Positions 1-9,057 of a stretch of 64,000 nt of DNA are shown piece by piece. The notes under the pieces were generated by a model. That model searched no databases. It was not told the DNA's origin and was given only the letters and a program-made list of their open reading frames with translations. Where the stretch lies: the NCBI RefSeq assembly GCF_003261175.1, contig NZ_QLNP01000013.1, positions 1-64,000 on the forward strand, written 5' to 3'. The first letter of the stretch is position 1. The number at the start of each line of letters is the position of its first letter. Position numbers and translations under genes: made by a program. This DNA is from Arthrobacter globiformis. Lineage in GTDB: Bacteria > Actinomycetota > Actinomycetes > Actinomycetales > Micrococcaceae.

Positions 1-24
1 GCGCCGCCGTCGTCCCTTAACAGC

Positions 25-83
25 GCGAACTGGCAGCTGATGCCCTCAAATTGGGGTTTTGAGAGCATTAACTGCCAGTTCGC
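25..83. repeat. Long imperfect hairpin (REP-like intergenic palindrome)
   Basis: Two arms of about 26 nt (25-50 and 58-83) are complementary except at three positions, around a short TTGGGG-containing loop. The ends read GCGAACTGG and CCAGTTCGC. Read as minus-strand RNA, two of the three mismatches would be G-U wobbles. No T-tract follows on either strand, so a plain terminator is unlikely. The AACTGG/CCAGTT ends are shared with the hairpin at 33926-33985, which suggests a repeat family. It lies upstream of the gene at 151. Confidence 0.6.
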
Positions 84-150
84 CCGACCGTGAGATCCGT
101 AACGTCCCGTCAGCTCCCAGCTTGCCTCGACGTGGCCACCGGGTAGTCTG

Positions 151-759
151 ATGTCCACCATGTTCACGCTGACTATCAATCAAACAGACAGCCGGCGCGA
201 CGGCGACCGGGTCCCGCATCTCCTCAAGGACCTACGGCATATCCCGGCGCGGCTGGACTTTGACCGCTCCGTGGAAGACGAGGTGCAGGGCATCGTCGAT
301 TGTGCGCACCAGGCGGTGGATGCTGCCCTGATCGCGCTCCGCTGCGGGAGCTGGTACGTGGGGATCGGCGTGGGCCCGGTAAATGAGCCACTGCCGAACC
401 AGATCAAGGACGCCAGCGGGCACGGCCTCATCTACGCCCGCCGTGCCGTGGACCGCCTCCACAGGAGCAAAGAGCGCATCCCTGTGGCCGTGGAGGGTCC
501 CCTGACGGAGGTTGCGGCCGAATCCGAGTCGGTCCTCCGCCTGCTGGGCCACATAGTCCGGGACAGGAGCGAGGCCGAGTGGCGCGTGCTTGACCTCCTG
601 ACCCCGGGGGTACGCGGCCAGCAGAAGACGGTGGCCGCCGAACTCGGCATTACGTCCCAGGCCGTCAGCAAGGCTGTGGCGAGGTCGCAGTGGAACGAGG
701 AGCACGCAGCCCGGCCGGCAGCGGCCAGGCTCCTCTCGATGATCCTCGACGTGCGCTAG
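151..759 (+). CDS. SatD-like protein with C-terminal helix-turn-helix
   Basis: This is a 202-residue soluble protein. The N-terminal two thirds resembles the SatD-like fold found in many actinobacteria (a VLTIDQ-like start, then a DEVQG segment near residue 45 and a conserved WYVGIGVGPV core near residue 70). Residues about 150-180 form an HTH of the sigma-70 region 4/MarR type (KTVAAELGITSQAVSKAV). DNA or nucleic-acid binding is inferred from the HTH; the role of the N-terminal part is not established. The ATG at 151 has only a weak purine stretch upstream; a second ATG nine bases on is also possible. It stands alone, convergent with the HAD gene, with the long hairpin 25-83 upstream. Confidence 0.65.
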   Translation: MSTMFTLTINQTDSRRDGDRVPHLLKDLRHIPARLDFDRSVEDEVQGIVDCAHQAVDAALIALRCGSWYVGIGVGPVNEPLPNQIKDASGHGLIYARRAVDRLHRSKERIPVAVEGPLTEVAAESESVLRLLGHIVRDRSEAEWRVLDLLTPGVRGQQKTVAAELGITSQAVSKAVARSQWNEEHAARPAAARLLSMILDVR

Positions 760-787
760 AGCCGCCTGTTACTGCTGGAGCCGCCCT

Positions 788-1633
788 TTACAAAAGGCCG
801 AGCAGCACGTGGGCGGCGCCGTCGTCGTATACGGACTTGGTGACCTCGTCCGCGGCGGCCACCACTTCTTCCGGAGCCTGTCCCATGGCCACGCCGCGGC
901 CCGCCCAGGTGAGCATCTCGATGTCGTTGCGGCCGTCTCCGATGGCAACCGTGGCGGCGGGATCGACGCCGAGGCGGCTGCGGAGATTCTCGAGTGCGCT
1001 GGCTTTGGTGACGCCGGCCGCGGCGATGTCCAGCCACGCGGTCCAGCCCACCGAGTAGGTCACACCGGCAAGGCCGATGTGCTCGATGGCTTCGTTGAAC
1101 TCCTCCGGCGTGTTCTCCGCGCTGAAGACGACGACGCGGACGGCCGTGGCCTCGAGCATGGTCTGGAAATCAACACCGATGGCCTCCACACCGAAGCTGG
1201 CGTCCTGGAAGCGCTCGGTGGAGAGGAAGTTCCCGTCCTCGTCCTCCAGCGCATATTTCGCCGCCGGCAGGCGCTTGCGGAGGGCGCGGAGAGCCGGGCC
1301 GGGGTCAAAGGTGGCCTTGTGGATGATGTCGTAGCCATTGGGCAGCCCTGGGTCGAGGCGCAGTGTCACGCCGCCGTTGCAGCAGACAGCGTAACCGCGG
1401 TCCAGGCCGATCTGTTCAATGATGGGGAGGGTCGCATTAAGCGAACGCCCGGTGGCGATCATAACCTCGTGTCCGGCCGCCACCACAGCCTGTGCGGCGT
1501 CGCGGACCGGAGCGGACATGTGGCCATCGTGGTCCACGAGGGTGCCATCGACGTCCAGGGCGATCATGAGTTTCTGTTGTGCTTCTCGCCGGTCTTCGGT
1601 GCCGGCGGCTGAGAATTCAGTCAATGTAGTCAT
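788..1633 (-). CDS. Cof-type HAD family hydrolase
   Basis: This is a 281-residue cytosolic phosphatase of the HAD superfamily, class IIB (Cof). All four motifs are visible: I, ALDVDGT (nucleophile Asp27, acid/base Asp29); II, IATGRS; III, the Lys in VTKASAL; and IV, IGDGRNDIEML, which binds Mg2+. The family dephosphorylates sugar phosphates, nucleotides or flavin precursors; the substrate here cannot be read from sequence. I chose the ATG at 1633 because AGGA lies just upstream; a further upstream ATG (1663) lacks this. It follows serS on the same strand but is separated from it by the perfect hairpin at 1698-1743, so it is probably a separate unit. A related gene lies at 20876-21694. Confidence 0.85.
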   Translation of the reverse strand: MTTLTEFSAAGTEDRREAQQKLMIALDVDGTLVDHDGHMSAPVRDAAQAVVAAGHEVMIATGRSLNATLPIIEQIGLDRGYAVCCNGGVTLRLDPGLPNGYDIIHKATFDPGPALRALRKRLPAAKYALEDEDGNFLSTERFQDASFGVEAIGVDFQTMLEATAVRVVVFSAENTPEEFNEAIEHIGLAGVTYSVGWTAWLDIAAAGVTKASALENLRSRLGVDPAATVAIGDGRNDIEMLTWAGRGVAMGQAPEEVVAAADEVTKSVYDDGAAHVLLGLL

Positions 1634-1697
1634 GCTTCCTAGTAGAGCAGGTGCCCCTGACACCAGCTAGGACGCAGAGCACAGCAGCGCGTGAACA

Positions 1698-1743
1698 GCG
1701 GGTAAATACTCACAGCTTGTCCCCGGTGTGAGTATTTACCCGC
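1698..1743. repeat. Perfect 17-bp inverted repeat
   Basis: Arms at 1698-1714 and 1727-1743 are perfectly complementary (GCGGGTAAATACTCACA and its complement) around a 12-nt loop. It sits between the end of serS and the start of the HAD gene, both on the minus strand. There is no T-run after the stem, so it could terminate serS transcription only inefficiently; a REP-like element or protein-binding site is equally possible. Confidence 0.6.
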
Positions 1744-1758
1744 GCAACAGCTTCAGAA

Positions 1759-3039
1759 CTAAAGAACGGGGAGCACCTCGAGGCCGCCGAGGTACTTCTG
1801 CAGGGCAGCGGGCACGTTGACCGAGCCGTCAGCGTTCTGGTGGTGCTCCAGCAGGGCCACGATCCACCGAGTGGTTGCCAGCGTGCCGTTGAGTGTGGCC
1901 ACAGCCCGGGTGCCCTTGGGGCTGCCGTCCTCGGTGAACACGCGCTCACGGATGTTCAGGCGGCGCGCCTGGAACGTGGTGCAGTTGGACGTGGACGTCA
2001 GCTCGCGGTACGCGCCCTGCGTCGGGACCCAGGCTTCGCAGTCGAACTTGCGGGCTGCGGACATGCCGAGGTCACCGGCAGCAGTGTCGATCACACGGTA
2101 CGGCAGCTCGCACTTGGCCAGCATCTGCTCTTCCCAAGCCAGCAGGCGCTCATGTTCGGCCGCGGCGTCTTCCGCCGTGGTGTAGATGAACATCTCCACC
2201 TTGTTGAACTGGTGGACGCGGATGATCCCGCGGGTGTCCTTGCCGTGCGAACCGGCCTCGCGGCGGTAGCAGGAGCTTTGGCCGGCGAAGCGGATGGGGC
2301 CGGCGGAGAGGTCCAGGATCTCGTCCGCGTGGTACCCGGCAAGGGGCACCTCCGAGGTGCCCACCAGGTAAAGGTCGTCCTCGGCGAGACGGTAGATCTC
2401 GGCGTCGTGCTTAACGTCGAATCCGGTGCCCTGCATGGTCTCGGGACGGACGAGCGTGGGGGTGATCATGGGAATGAAACCGGCCTCGATGGCCTGTTCC
2501 ATCGCCATCTGCAGCAAGGCCATTTCCAGCCGGGCACCCACGCCGCGGAGGAAGTAGAAGCGAGCCCCGGAGACCTTCGCGCCGCGCTCCATGTCGATCG
2601 CGCCGATCAGCTCGCCGATTTCGAGGTGGTCGCGGGGTTCGAAGTCGGGGAATTCGCGCGGCGTGCCCACGGTCTTGACCACAACGTAGTCGTCCTCGCC
2701 CCCGGCCGGCACGCCGTCTTCAATGAGGTTGGGGATGGTGCGCAGCAGTTCTTCCTGCTTGGCCTGCGCTGCGTCGGCCTCGGCCGAGGCGGCCTTCACC
2801 GCACCCGCAAGCTCACGGACCTCGGCGAGCAGCGCCTGCTTTTCCTCGCCCTTGGCCTGCGCCACCTTCTTGCCGAACACGTTCTGTTCGGCACGGAGGT
2901 TCTCGAAGCTGATCAGCGCTGTGCGGCGCGCGGCGTCTGCGTCGATGATCGCGTCCACCAGAGTTTCGTCCGCACCGCGGGCGCGCTGGCTGGCGCGGAA
3001 CTTGTCCGGATTTTCGCTGAGGTCTTTTACGTCGATCAC
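1759..3039 (-). CDS. serS: Seryl-tRNA synthetase
   Basis: This class II synthetase (426 residues) charges tRNA-Ser with serine in the cytosol. The N-terminal helical arm (about residues 27-105, rich in Ala, Glu, Arg and Lys) is the coiled coil that binds the tRNA. The core shows motif 2 ([17 protein letters not shown]) and motif 3 ([14 protein letters not shown]). The start is a GTG at 3039, giving [15 protein letters not shown], the usual N-terminus of bacterial SerRS; the longer reading to 3096 would overlap the divergent kinase gene and has no conserved sequence. Length matches the family. The 55-bp gap to the divergent gene at 3095 must hold both promoters. Confidence 0.97.
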   Translation of the reverse strand: MIDVKDLSENPDKFRASQRARGADETLVDAIIDADAARRTALISFENLRAEQNVFGKKVAQAKGEEKQALLAEVRELAGAVKAASAEADAAQAKQEELLRTIPNLIEDGVPAGGEDDYVVVKTVGTPREFPDFEPRDHLEIGELIGAIDMERGAKVSGARFYFLRGVGARLEMALLQMAMEQAIEAGFIPMITPTLVRPETMQGTGFDVKHDAEIYRLAEDDLYLVGTSEVPLAGYHADEILDLSAGPIRFAGQSSCYRREAGSHGKDTRGIIRVHQFNKVEMFIYTTAEDAAAEHERLLAWEEQMLAKCELPYRVIDTAAGDLGMSAARKFDCEAWVPTQGAYRELTSTSNCTTFQARRLNIRERVFTEDGSPKGTRAVATLNGTLATTRWIVALLEHHQNADGSVNVPAALQKYLGGLEVLPVL

Positions 3040-3094
3040 CAGACAAGGGTATCGAATCCGCGGGACACTCCGGGCGGGATAGTGTTGGAGCACC

Positions 3095-4171
3095 ATGAGC
3101 GACCTGCTTCTCTACGTCCTGATCGCTGCAGCGCTGGCCTTCGCCGTCTCCAGCTGGTGGGGCGTGCGCAGGCTGAAGGCCCTGCACATCCGCAGCGCGG
3201 TGCGGGAGGCGGCCCACGAGCACGGCCTGGAACGCCAGCGCGTCGCCGTCATCCTCAACCCCATCAAAGCCAAGGCCGATGAAGCCCGCGCCACCATCCA
3301 GCGCGCCTGCCTGGCTGCCGGCTGGGAGGAGCCGCGGTTCTTCGAAACGACTGTAGAGGACCCGGGCCACTCGCAGGTCCGGGCGGCGCTGGAGTACGGG
3401 GCCGACGTCGTTCTGGTGGGCGGCGGCGACGGTACAGTGCGCGTGGCGGCTGAGGCCCTTGCGCATACCGGGGTGGCCATGGGCCTGATCCCCCTGGGCA
3501 CCGGCAACCTGCTGGCCCGCAACGTGGACCTGAACGTCTACGACCTGTACGGCAACATCCAGACAGCGCTCTTCGGCCACCAGCGGTTCATCGACACGGC
3601 GCGGATGGAAATCGAGAATTCGCTCACCGGCCACTCCTCAAGCCATTCGTTCCTCGTCATGGCCGGCATCGGCATGGACGCCGAGGTTGTGGGTGACACG
3701 AACGATGGCCTCAAGCGCGCCGTCGGCTGGCTTGCCTACACGGAAGCAGGAGTCCGCCATCTTCCCGGGCGCAGGAAGAAGGTAGCCATCTCGCTGGATG
3801 ACCAGCCTGACCAGTCGAGGAAGATCCGCAGCGTCCTGTTTGCCAATTGCGGCCTGGTGCCGGGCGGCATCGATTTCATCCCGCAGGCCATGATCGACGA
3901 CGGGATGCTGGACGTGGTGGTCATGAGCCCCCGCAGCGCTGTGGGCTGGCTGGCGATGTACGCCAAGATCCTGTTCAAGCACAAGCGGCATCTGCCGGTC
4001 ATGAGCATGTACCGTTCCGGCAAGGTGGTCATCAGGTGCCCGGAACCCATGCCCACCCAGCTCGACGGCGACACGTCGGGGGACGCCACGAAGGTGACGG
4101 TCCAGGTGGAACCGGGATCGCTGCTGGTACGGGTCAGGGAAGAAACCGCGCCCCTGGGAACGCGCGCCTAG
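3095..4171 (+). CDS. Diacylglycerol/lipid kinase family protein
   Basis: This 358-residue protein has an N-terminal membrane helix (residues 3-23) followed by a DAGK catalytic domain. The nucleotide-binding GGGDGT motif is at residues 109-114 and [11 protein letters not shown] follows, both diagnostic of the DagK/YegS/LCB5 family. These enzymes phosphorylate diacylglycerol or related lipids at the cytoplasmic face and recycle lipid head-group products. The C-terminal part ([15 protein letters not shown]) matches the family's second domain. The ATG at 3095 is supported by the TM segment that follows. It is divergent from serS. The exact lipid substrate is not readable. Confidence 0.88.
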   Translation: MSDLLLYVLIAAALAFAVSSWWGVRRLKALHIRSAVREAAHEHGLERQRVAVILNPIKAKADEARATIQRACLAAGWEEPRFFETTVEDPGHSQVRAALEYGADVVLVGGGDGTVRVAAEALAHTGVAMGLIPLGTGNLLARNVDLNVYDLYGNIQTALFGHQRFIDTARMEIENSLTGHSSSHSFLVMAGIGMDAEVVGDTNDGLKRAVGWLAYTEAGVRHLPGRRKKVAISLDDQPDQSRKIRSVLFANCGLVPGGIDFIPQAMIDDGMLDVVVMSPRSAVGWLAMYAKILFKHKRHLPVMSMYRSGKVVIRCPEPMPTQLDGDTSGDATKVTVQVEPGSLLVRVREETAPLGTRA

Positions 4172-4184
4172 GCTGAACGCGCCC

Positions 4185-4400
4185 CTACGCTGACTGCGCG
4201 GTGCCTGCGTGTTTGGCGGACTCGGCAGCGGCCTTAGCGGCTGCCCGGGCCTCGGACTGTTCGCGAATCATGGCCTGCTCTTCTTCGAAACGCAGGCGGT
4301 CCGCACGGTCGGCCTCATCCCCGTCCCAGTCCTGGTTCTCAGCTGTGGGCCTTGGGTTGACGATCATTCCCTGGCCGTCATTGTCATTCTTGTCCGACAT
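4185..4400 (-). CDS. Small charged hypothetical protein
   Basis: This 71-residue, highly charged protein (MSDKNDNDGQGMIV...) has an Asp/Glu-rich middle and an Ala/Lys/Glu C-terminal stretch (residues 40-67) predicted to form a helix or short coiled coil. It has no signal peptide or membrane segment, and I recognise no family. The start is supported by an AAAGGAGC sequence upstream on the minus strand (about 4407-4414). It is convergent with the lipid kinase gene (13-bp gap). It is probably a real small gene of the Arthrobacter type; the function is unknown. Confidence 0.6.
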   Translation of the reverse strand: MSDKNDNDGQGMIVNPRPTAENQDWDGDEADRADRLRFEEEQAMIREQSEARAAAKAAAESAKHAGTAQSA

Positions 4401-4492
4401 GACCCGCTCCTTTCGCTGGGGCCATCCCTTTGTTGATCATGCAAGCATACGCACAGCAACATTTGCAGGGAAGTGCCCCGAGGAGCATTTAT

Positions 4493-5473
4493 CTACGCTG
4501 ACGGCGAAGCTTCCACCGGCAACTCCGGGCCCAGGGATCCGCCATCGAGTATCCCATTGACCCATTCATGCGCGGCCCGGAATGCCTCGTCGGACGTGTG
4601 CTCGGGTACTACGGGCGCCTGCGCGTCGGCACGGCCGTAGGAACCGAGGAACCGCGTGGCAGGGCTGATGCGGTGCAGGCCGGCGAGGGCGTCGGCCACC
4701 CGCGCATCACCTACGTGGCCGTCGGCGTCGATACTGAAGAAGTAGTGCCCCAGGTACTGCCCCGTAGGCCGGGACTCGATGCGGCTCAGGTTAACTCCGC
4801 GGGTGGCGAACTGGTCCAGGATTTCCATCAGCGCGCCCGGCCGGTCCTCGGGTAGGGGCACCACGACCGTTGTCTTGTCCGCGCCGGTCCGGGCCGGCAG
4901 GACACCAGGACGGCTGACCAGGATGAACCGGGTCACGGCGCCGGGATTGTCTCCAATGTTTTCGGCCAGCACGTGGAGGCCGGGCTGCTCCGCGGCGACT
5001 ATCGGCGCGCAAATGGCGGCGTCGTAGTGCGCATCATCCTCCAGCAGCCCCATCGCGGCAGCGGCCGTGGAGGAACCCGGCACGTATTCTGCACCGGGAA
5101 TATTTTCATCAACCCACAGGCGGCACTGTGCCCACGCGTGCCCGTGCGTGGAGATCCGGCGGATCCGGGAAAGTTCGACGCCGGGCCTCGCCACCAGTAC
5201 GAAGCTGATAGGCACAAGGGCCTCACGGATGATCCGCAGTTCCTGTCCGGCGGCAATGGCGTCCAGGGTGGCCGTGACGCCGCCCTCCACCGAGTTCTCG
5301 ATGGGCACCATCGCAGCGTCGGCCGACCCGTCCCGCACCCTGTCCAGCGCCGCGTTGACGTTGGAGGACGGGATGCGCACGGCTTCGGCCGCATCCGGAA
5401 CCTGCAGGAGCGCCGCCTCCGTGAACGTGCCCTCGGGGCCGAGGAAAGTGTAGGTGCGGGGCGCGGCAGGCAT
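4493..5473 (-). CDS. pheA: Prephenate dehydratase
   Basis: This monofunctional prephenate dehydratase (326 residues) converts prephenate to phenylpyruvate in phenylalanine synthesis. The catalytic domain starts at TYTFLGPEGTFTEAAL and carries the hallmark TRF (residues 181-183). The ACT domain (about 203-280) has RPGALMEIL and the ESRPT motif (233-237) for feedback binding of phenylalanine. There is no chorismate mutase domain, as usual in actinobacteria. The ATG at 5473 has AAGGAA seven bases upstream; longer readings run into non-conserved sequence overlapping the rhodanese gene. It lies 53 bp downstream of the rhodanese gene on the same strand and may be co-transcribed. Confidence 0.95.
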   Translation of the reverse strand: MPAAPRTYTFLGPEGTFTEAALLQVPDAAEAVRIPSSNVNAALDRVRDGSADAAMVPIENSVEGGVTATLDAIAAGQELRIIREALVPISFVLVARPGVELSRIRRISTHGHAWAQCRLWVDENIPGAEYVPGSSTAAAAMGLLEDDAHYDAAICAPIVAAEQPGLHVLAENIGDNPGAVTRFILVSRPGVLPARTGADKTTVVVPLPEDRPGALMEILDQFATRGVNLSRIESRPTGQYLGHYFFSIDADGHVGDARVADALAGLHRISPATRFLGSYGRADAQAPVVPEHTSDEAFRAAHEWVNGILDGGSLGPELPVEASPSA

Positions 5474-5526
5474 GGGTATTCCTTTGCGGGTACGGGAAGG
5501 GCAGAGCGACGGCGGGCCGGACCGGC

Positions 5527-5853
5527 CTACAGAACCACGGGCTTGAGGCCGTTGTCGGACACCAGCGGCTTGCCGGATTCCAGCCACTGGTCCATCCCGC
5601 CCGCCACGTTGACCGCCGTATACCCTTGGCCCACCAGCCACTGGGCTGCGCGGAAGGAGCGCCCGCCGGTCCGGCAGATGACGTACAGGTCCTCGTCCGG
5701 GTCGAGGTCGTCCAGCTTGCCGGGCAGCTGGTCCAAGGGGATGTGCAGGGCGCCCTCAGCGTGCCCGGCTGCCCATTCGTAGTCCTCCCGCACGTCCAGG
5801 ATGGTGGCGTCCGCGGGGACGTCCTTCACGGTGACGGTATCGAAGTCGCTCAT
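5527..5853 (-). CDS. Single-domain rhodanese-like protein
   Basis: This 108-residue single rhodanese domain has active-site Cys60 in the loop CRTGGRS (60-66), preceded by the DVREDYEWAAGHAEGALHIPL signature (20-40). Such proteins carry sulfur as a persulfide on the cysteine; the acceptor is unknown. The ATG at 5853 is preceded by GGAG-like purines, and the reading further upstream is not conserved. It is upstream of pheA in the same direction, and divergent from the amidase gene at 5976. Confidence 0.88.
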   Translation of the reverse strand: MSDFDTVTVKDVPADATILDVREDYEWAAGHAEGALHIPLDQLPGKLDDLDPDEDLYVICRTGGRSFRAAQWLVGQGYTAVNVAGGMDQWLESGKPLVSDNGLKPVVL

Positions 5854-5975
5854 GGGAGTCCTCTCCTTGGCCTCAAGCTCACAGCTCCAGCGTATCGCCA
5901 GCGCAGCACCCCGTACCCTTCGGCCGGCACAGGTTACGCTGGTCCGAAGCCCGCGAGCCGCCGCAAAGGAGCACA

Positions 5976-7424
5976 GTGTCCGCCCCACACCGCCTCGCTG
6001 ACATCCACCGCCTGCCGGCAGTGCAGCTGAGCGCCGCGCTGCGTTCCGGGGAGCTTTCCGCCCGCGAAGTCACGGCGCATTTCCTGGCGCGTATCGAGGA
6101 ATCGAACCCGAGGCTGGGGGCCTTCATCACCGTCACCGGACCGAGGGCAATGGCAGAGGCCGCCGCCGCAGACGCCCTGTTCGCCCGGCGTCACCCGGAC
6201 CAGCCGCTCCCGCCACTGCACGGGATGCCGGTCGCCTTCAAGGACCTCACCGATGTTGCCGGCGTGGTCACCACCCACGGCAGCGCAGCGCTGGACCGGC
6301 GCCCGGCACCGGCCGACGGCGCCCTCGCCGCAGCCCTCAGGGGCGCCGGCGCCATCTCCCTCGGCAAGACGCAGGTCCCTGAATTCGGGCTGACTGCCTA
6401 CAGCGAAAACCGCATTGCACCGCCGTCGCGCAATCCCCTTGCCCTGAGCAGGAGCTCGGGCGGTTCCTCCGGCGGCAGCGCCGCCGCCGTGGCAGCGGGA
6501 CTGGTGCCGTTCGCCCCCGGTACCGACGGCGGCGGATCGATCCGGATTCCGGCGGCGGCATGCGGCCTGCTGGGCCTGAAACCCGGCCGGGGCGTGGTCC
6601 CGGCGGGCGAAAGCAGCGGGGACCCCGCCGGCCTCGTGGTGGCCGGACCGCTGGCGCGCTCTGCGGCCGACGCCGCACTGCTGCTGGATGTGCTGGCCTC
6701 CAACGGCCCGGGTAAACAGGACGGAAGGAGCTACCTGGACACCGTAGGCCGCGCGCCTGCTTCGCTCCGGATCGGAGTCAGCCTGGACAGCCCCTGGGCC
6801 GGGATTTTCCCCTTTACCCCGGATCCGGAGGCGCTGGATGCGCTGGACGCCGGCGTCCGGCTGCTCACCGGCGCCGGGCACGACGTCGCCGAGGCTGAGA
6901 TCCGGTACGACAACCGCTACCCCGACGCGTTCACCACCGCCTGGACGGCAGGAGTGGGTGCGGCCCGGATCGCGCCGCACCGCGAGGCCCTGCTGACGCC
7001 GCTGACGCGCACCTTCCGGCGGCGGGCGCAGCAGCGGAGCGCCGTCAAACTCAACGAATGCCTGGCGTTCCTGCGGCAATTCGAGCGCGACACCCTGGCC
7101 CAGTACTCTGCCTGGGACCTGATCCTGACGCCTGCACTGGCCCAGACACCGCGCCCGGTGGGCTGGTTCACCGGGACGGCCCACGGGGACGGCCGGTGGC
7201 CGTCCCCGGAATGGGCGGGCGACGCCGACGGCGACTACCGCAGGCAGTGCGAGTTCGCACCGTGGTCATCCATGGTCAACGTGTGCGGCCTTCCGGCCGT
7301 CAGCATCCCGGTGCACTGGACCGGGGGCAGCCCAGGAGCGGGACTGCCGATGGGCATCCAGCTGATCGGCCGGCCCGGCTCGGAGGTGCTGCTCCTGCAG
7401 GTGGCGGCCCAGCTGGGGTTCTAG
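5976..7424 (+). CDS. Amidase-signature family protein
   Basis: This 482-residue amidase-signature enzyme hydrolyses a carboxamide to acid plus ammonia. The Ser-cisSer-Lys triad is visible: Lys89 in AFKDLTD, the serine cluster GGSSGGS (162-168), and nucleophile Ser188 in GTDGGGSIRIP. The GTG start at 5976 has a strong AAAGGAG seven bases before it. The product is cytosolic, with no signal peptide. It is not next to gatC or gatB, so it is not the tRNA amidotransferase subunit; the true amide substrate is unknown. Its end is 17 bp from the convergent DUF4190 gene. Confidence 0.9.
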   Translation: MSAPHRLADIHRLPAVQLSAALRSGELSAREVTAHFLARIEESNPRLGAFITVTGPRAMAEAAAADALFARRHPDQPLPPLHGMPVAFKDLTDVAGVVTTHGSAALDRRPAPADGALAAALRGAGAISLGKTQVPEFGLTAYSENRIAPPSRNPLALSRSSGGSSGGSAAAVAAGLVPFAPGTDGGGSIRIPAAACGLLGLKPGRGVVPAGESSGDPAGLVVAGPLARSAADAALLLDVLASNGPGKQDGRSYLDTVGRAPASLRIGVSLDSPWAGIFPFTPDPEALDALDAGVRLLTGAGHDVAEAEIRYDNRYPDAFTTAWTAGVGAARIAPHREALLTPLTRTFRRRAQQRSAVKLNECLAFLRQFERDTLAQYSAWDLILTPALAQTPRPVGWFTGTAHGDGRWPSPEWAGDADGDYRRQCEFAPWSSMVNVCGLPAVSIPVHWTGGSPGAGLPMGIQLIGRPGSEVLLLQVAAQLGF

Positions 7425-7441
7425 GTTCGGCTACTAGCCGT

Positions 7442-7990
7442 TCAGATAGTGCTGGACGTGCTCGCGACGCTCGCCAGGATGGCCAGCCCCACAATCGCGA
7501 GGACCGTCAGGGCGAGGCCGAGATACCCCATCACCAGGCCGGCAATGGCGAAGCCGCGGCCTGACGGTTCACGCCGCAGCGCCATGTGGCCCAGGATCAC
7601 GGCGGCCAGCTGCGGCAGGATGAAGACCCCGAAGCCCAAATAGACGGCGATGCCGCAGCACAGGCTGGCAATGCTGAGGCCCTTCGGCTGGGGCGCCGCA
7701 CCGTAGTACGACGGCTGGCCGTACGGGCCGGAATACTGCTGATTGTATTGCTGGCCATACTGTTGCCCGTACTGCTGGCCATACTGCTGGCCGTAGGGGC
7801 TCACCGGCTGGCCGTAGGCATTGCCGCCGCCCGCGTCACCGTGCTGCCCGCCAAACTGCTGGCCGGGCGGGGTGTACAGCGGCGGATCGTACAACGGCGG
7901 GGCTGGAATGTCCGAACCCTGCTGTTGACCGTGCGGTTGGTGGGTGTCCGGTTTCGGCTCGTCGCCGGTTCCGGGACGCTGCTCTGTCAT
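7442..7990 (-). CDS. DUF4190-type membrane protein with Gln/Tyr repeats
   Basis: This 182-residue protein has a disordered cytoplasmic N-terminus (1-105) rich in Pro, Gln, Gly and Tyr, with four near-perfect YGQQ repeats (residues about 66-85; DNA repeat unit 12 bp, near 7745-7800). Two transmembrane helices follow, separated by LGHMALRREPSGRGFAIAG, the conserved loop of the DUF4190 family. The function is unknown; similar actinobacterial proteins have been linked to the cell envelope, which is only a general association. Because the repeats are identical at codon level, copy number may vary by slippage. Confidence 0.8.
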   Translation of the reverse strand: MTEQRPGTGDEPKPDTHQPHGQQQGSDIPAPPLYDPPLYTPPGQQFGGQHGDAGGGNAYGQPVSPYGQQYGQQYGQQYGQQYNQQYSGPYGQPSYYGAAPQPKGLSIASLCCGIAVYLGFGVFILPQLAAVILGHMALRREPSGRGFAIAGLVMGYLGLALTVLAIVGLAILASVASTSSTI

Positions 7991-8079
7991 GGAAATCCCC
8001 TCATTCTGTCCTCAACAGAACATTACCGCCGTCCCCGGCCATTTATGCCGGGGATAGCTGATCCGGGCACTGGCTGGCC

Positions 8080-9057
8080 TTACTTTGGGAGCAGGTCCCA
8101 CAACAGCCACAGGGGCGGCGCCAGCAGTGCCGCTGAAACGAGACCCGCGACGAGCGACCGTCCCACCACCCGCAGCACGGTACCCGGCCGGCGATCACCG
8201 CCATACCGGTAGTGCGGCGGGGCCGGACGCTTGTGGGCCGGAAGCTTGTGCGCCGGACGCCGGAGCACTGCCCTGGACGTGTTTGCGTCGTCCGTTCCCT
8301 GGGTGCCCGGGCGGCCTGCGCCGCTGGCCGTGGCTGGGCGGTAGGCAGGGTTCCGGACGGTGCCGGCTTCCGGCACCTGCGGACGGGTCAAAAGTTGCCC
8401 GAGCTGTGCGTAGAGCTTCAGGACCGACGGCGCATCAAGCACGTCCGGCATGCCGGTCACGGCGCCCGCGATGCGGTCGATCCCCCGCACCTCGATGCCC
8501 GTACCGGTGGTGCCCCACAGTTCAGGCTGGGCTGTCAGGCAGATCTGCGAGCGGACCAGTCTCCGCCACGGCGGCGGAAGGACCGCAGCCACCGCGGCTG
8601 CCTGCGCCAGCGACGTCTCCACCGCCGGGAACCGGTCATGTCCGTTCTGGAGGAGCGCGCCATCCACGACGTCGACGTGCCCGGACCAGTTCTTGACGCT
8701 GACCACCACCACACCGCCAGGTCCCACCAGGACATGTTCCAGCCGCGCCAGCGGGCGGCCGGGCCAATGGACATCGTGCAGCAGGAACCAGCCGCAGGGC
8801 CCCAGCTCGGCAAGCCGCTCGGCCACCAGGTGGCTGCTTTGCTCCGCACCGACAGAGCCGGCACCAACAAGGCCGGACCCAAGAGGGCCGGACCCAACTG
8901 GGCCCGCCCCGGCCTTGCCCGCTCCAAACTCGCGGGCGGGACCGAAACCCGCGCCCTCAAGCGGGCCCCCGTCGCCGGGGGCGAGGTGGCGCTTCAGCCG
9001 CGCGATCCGTTCGGAGGCGAGCCTCGTCCGTTCGAATGCTGCATCTCCAGCCCCCAT
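8080..9057 (-). CDS. NERD-domain protein with C-terminal membrane anchor
   Basis: This 325-residue protein has a NERD (nuclease-related) domain at about residues 75-200: the segment RPLARLEHVLVGPGGVVVVSVKNWSGHV is typical. It is preceded by a Gly/Ala/Pro/Ser linker (about 36-72) encoded by imperfect 15-bp repeats (8857-8931). A single hydrophobic helix (about 300-320) ends the protein and likely anchors it. NERD domains are thought to have nuclease-like folds, but activity in this family is largely unproven. The ATG at 9057 has AGAGGTG upstream. Nothing in the neighbourhood indicates a defence system. Confidence 0.82.
   Translation of the reverse strand: MGAGDAAFERTRLASERIARLKRHLAPGDGGPLEGAGFGPAREFGAGKAGAGPVGSGPLGSGLVGAGSVGAEQSSHLVAERLAELGPCGWFLLHDVHWPGRPLARLEHVLVGPGGVVVVSVKNWSGHVDVVDGALLQNGHDRFPAVETSLAQAAAVAAVLPPPWRRLVRSQICLTAQPELWGTTGTGIEVRGIDRIAGAVTGMPDVLDAPSVLKLYAQLGQLLTRPQVPEAGTVRNPAYRPATASGAGRPGTQGTDDANTSRAVLRRPAHKLPAHKRPAPPHYRYGGDRRPGTVLRVVGRSLVAGLVSAALLAPPLWLLWDLLPK

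Noticed and set aside
1840-3282. Long plus-strand open frame opposite serS
   Set aside because: It mirrors serS in antisense; the high GC content leaves non-coding frames open. Composition (Gly/Arg/His-rich) and lack of family motifs argue against a gene.
5976-7424. Amidase as glutamyl-tRNA(Gln) amidotransferase subunit A
   Set aside because: The signature is shared by the whole amidase family; gatB and gatC are absent from the neighbourhood.
7740-7800. Short repeats that could be taken as a CRISPR-like array
   Set aside because: The units are 12 bp with no spacers and encode YGQQ repeats in frame in a membrane protein.
8080-9057. NERD protein as part of a defence island
   Set aside because: No neighbouring restriction, helicase, toxin-antitoxin or integrase genes; the surroundings are housekeeping.
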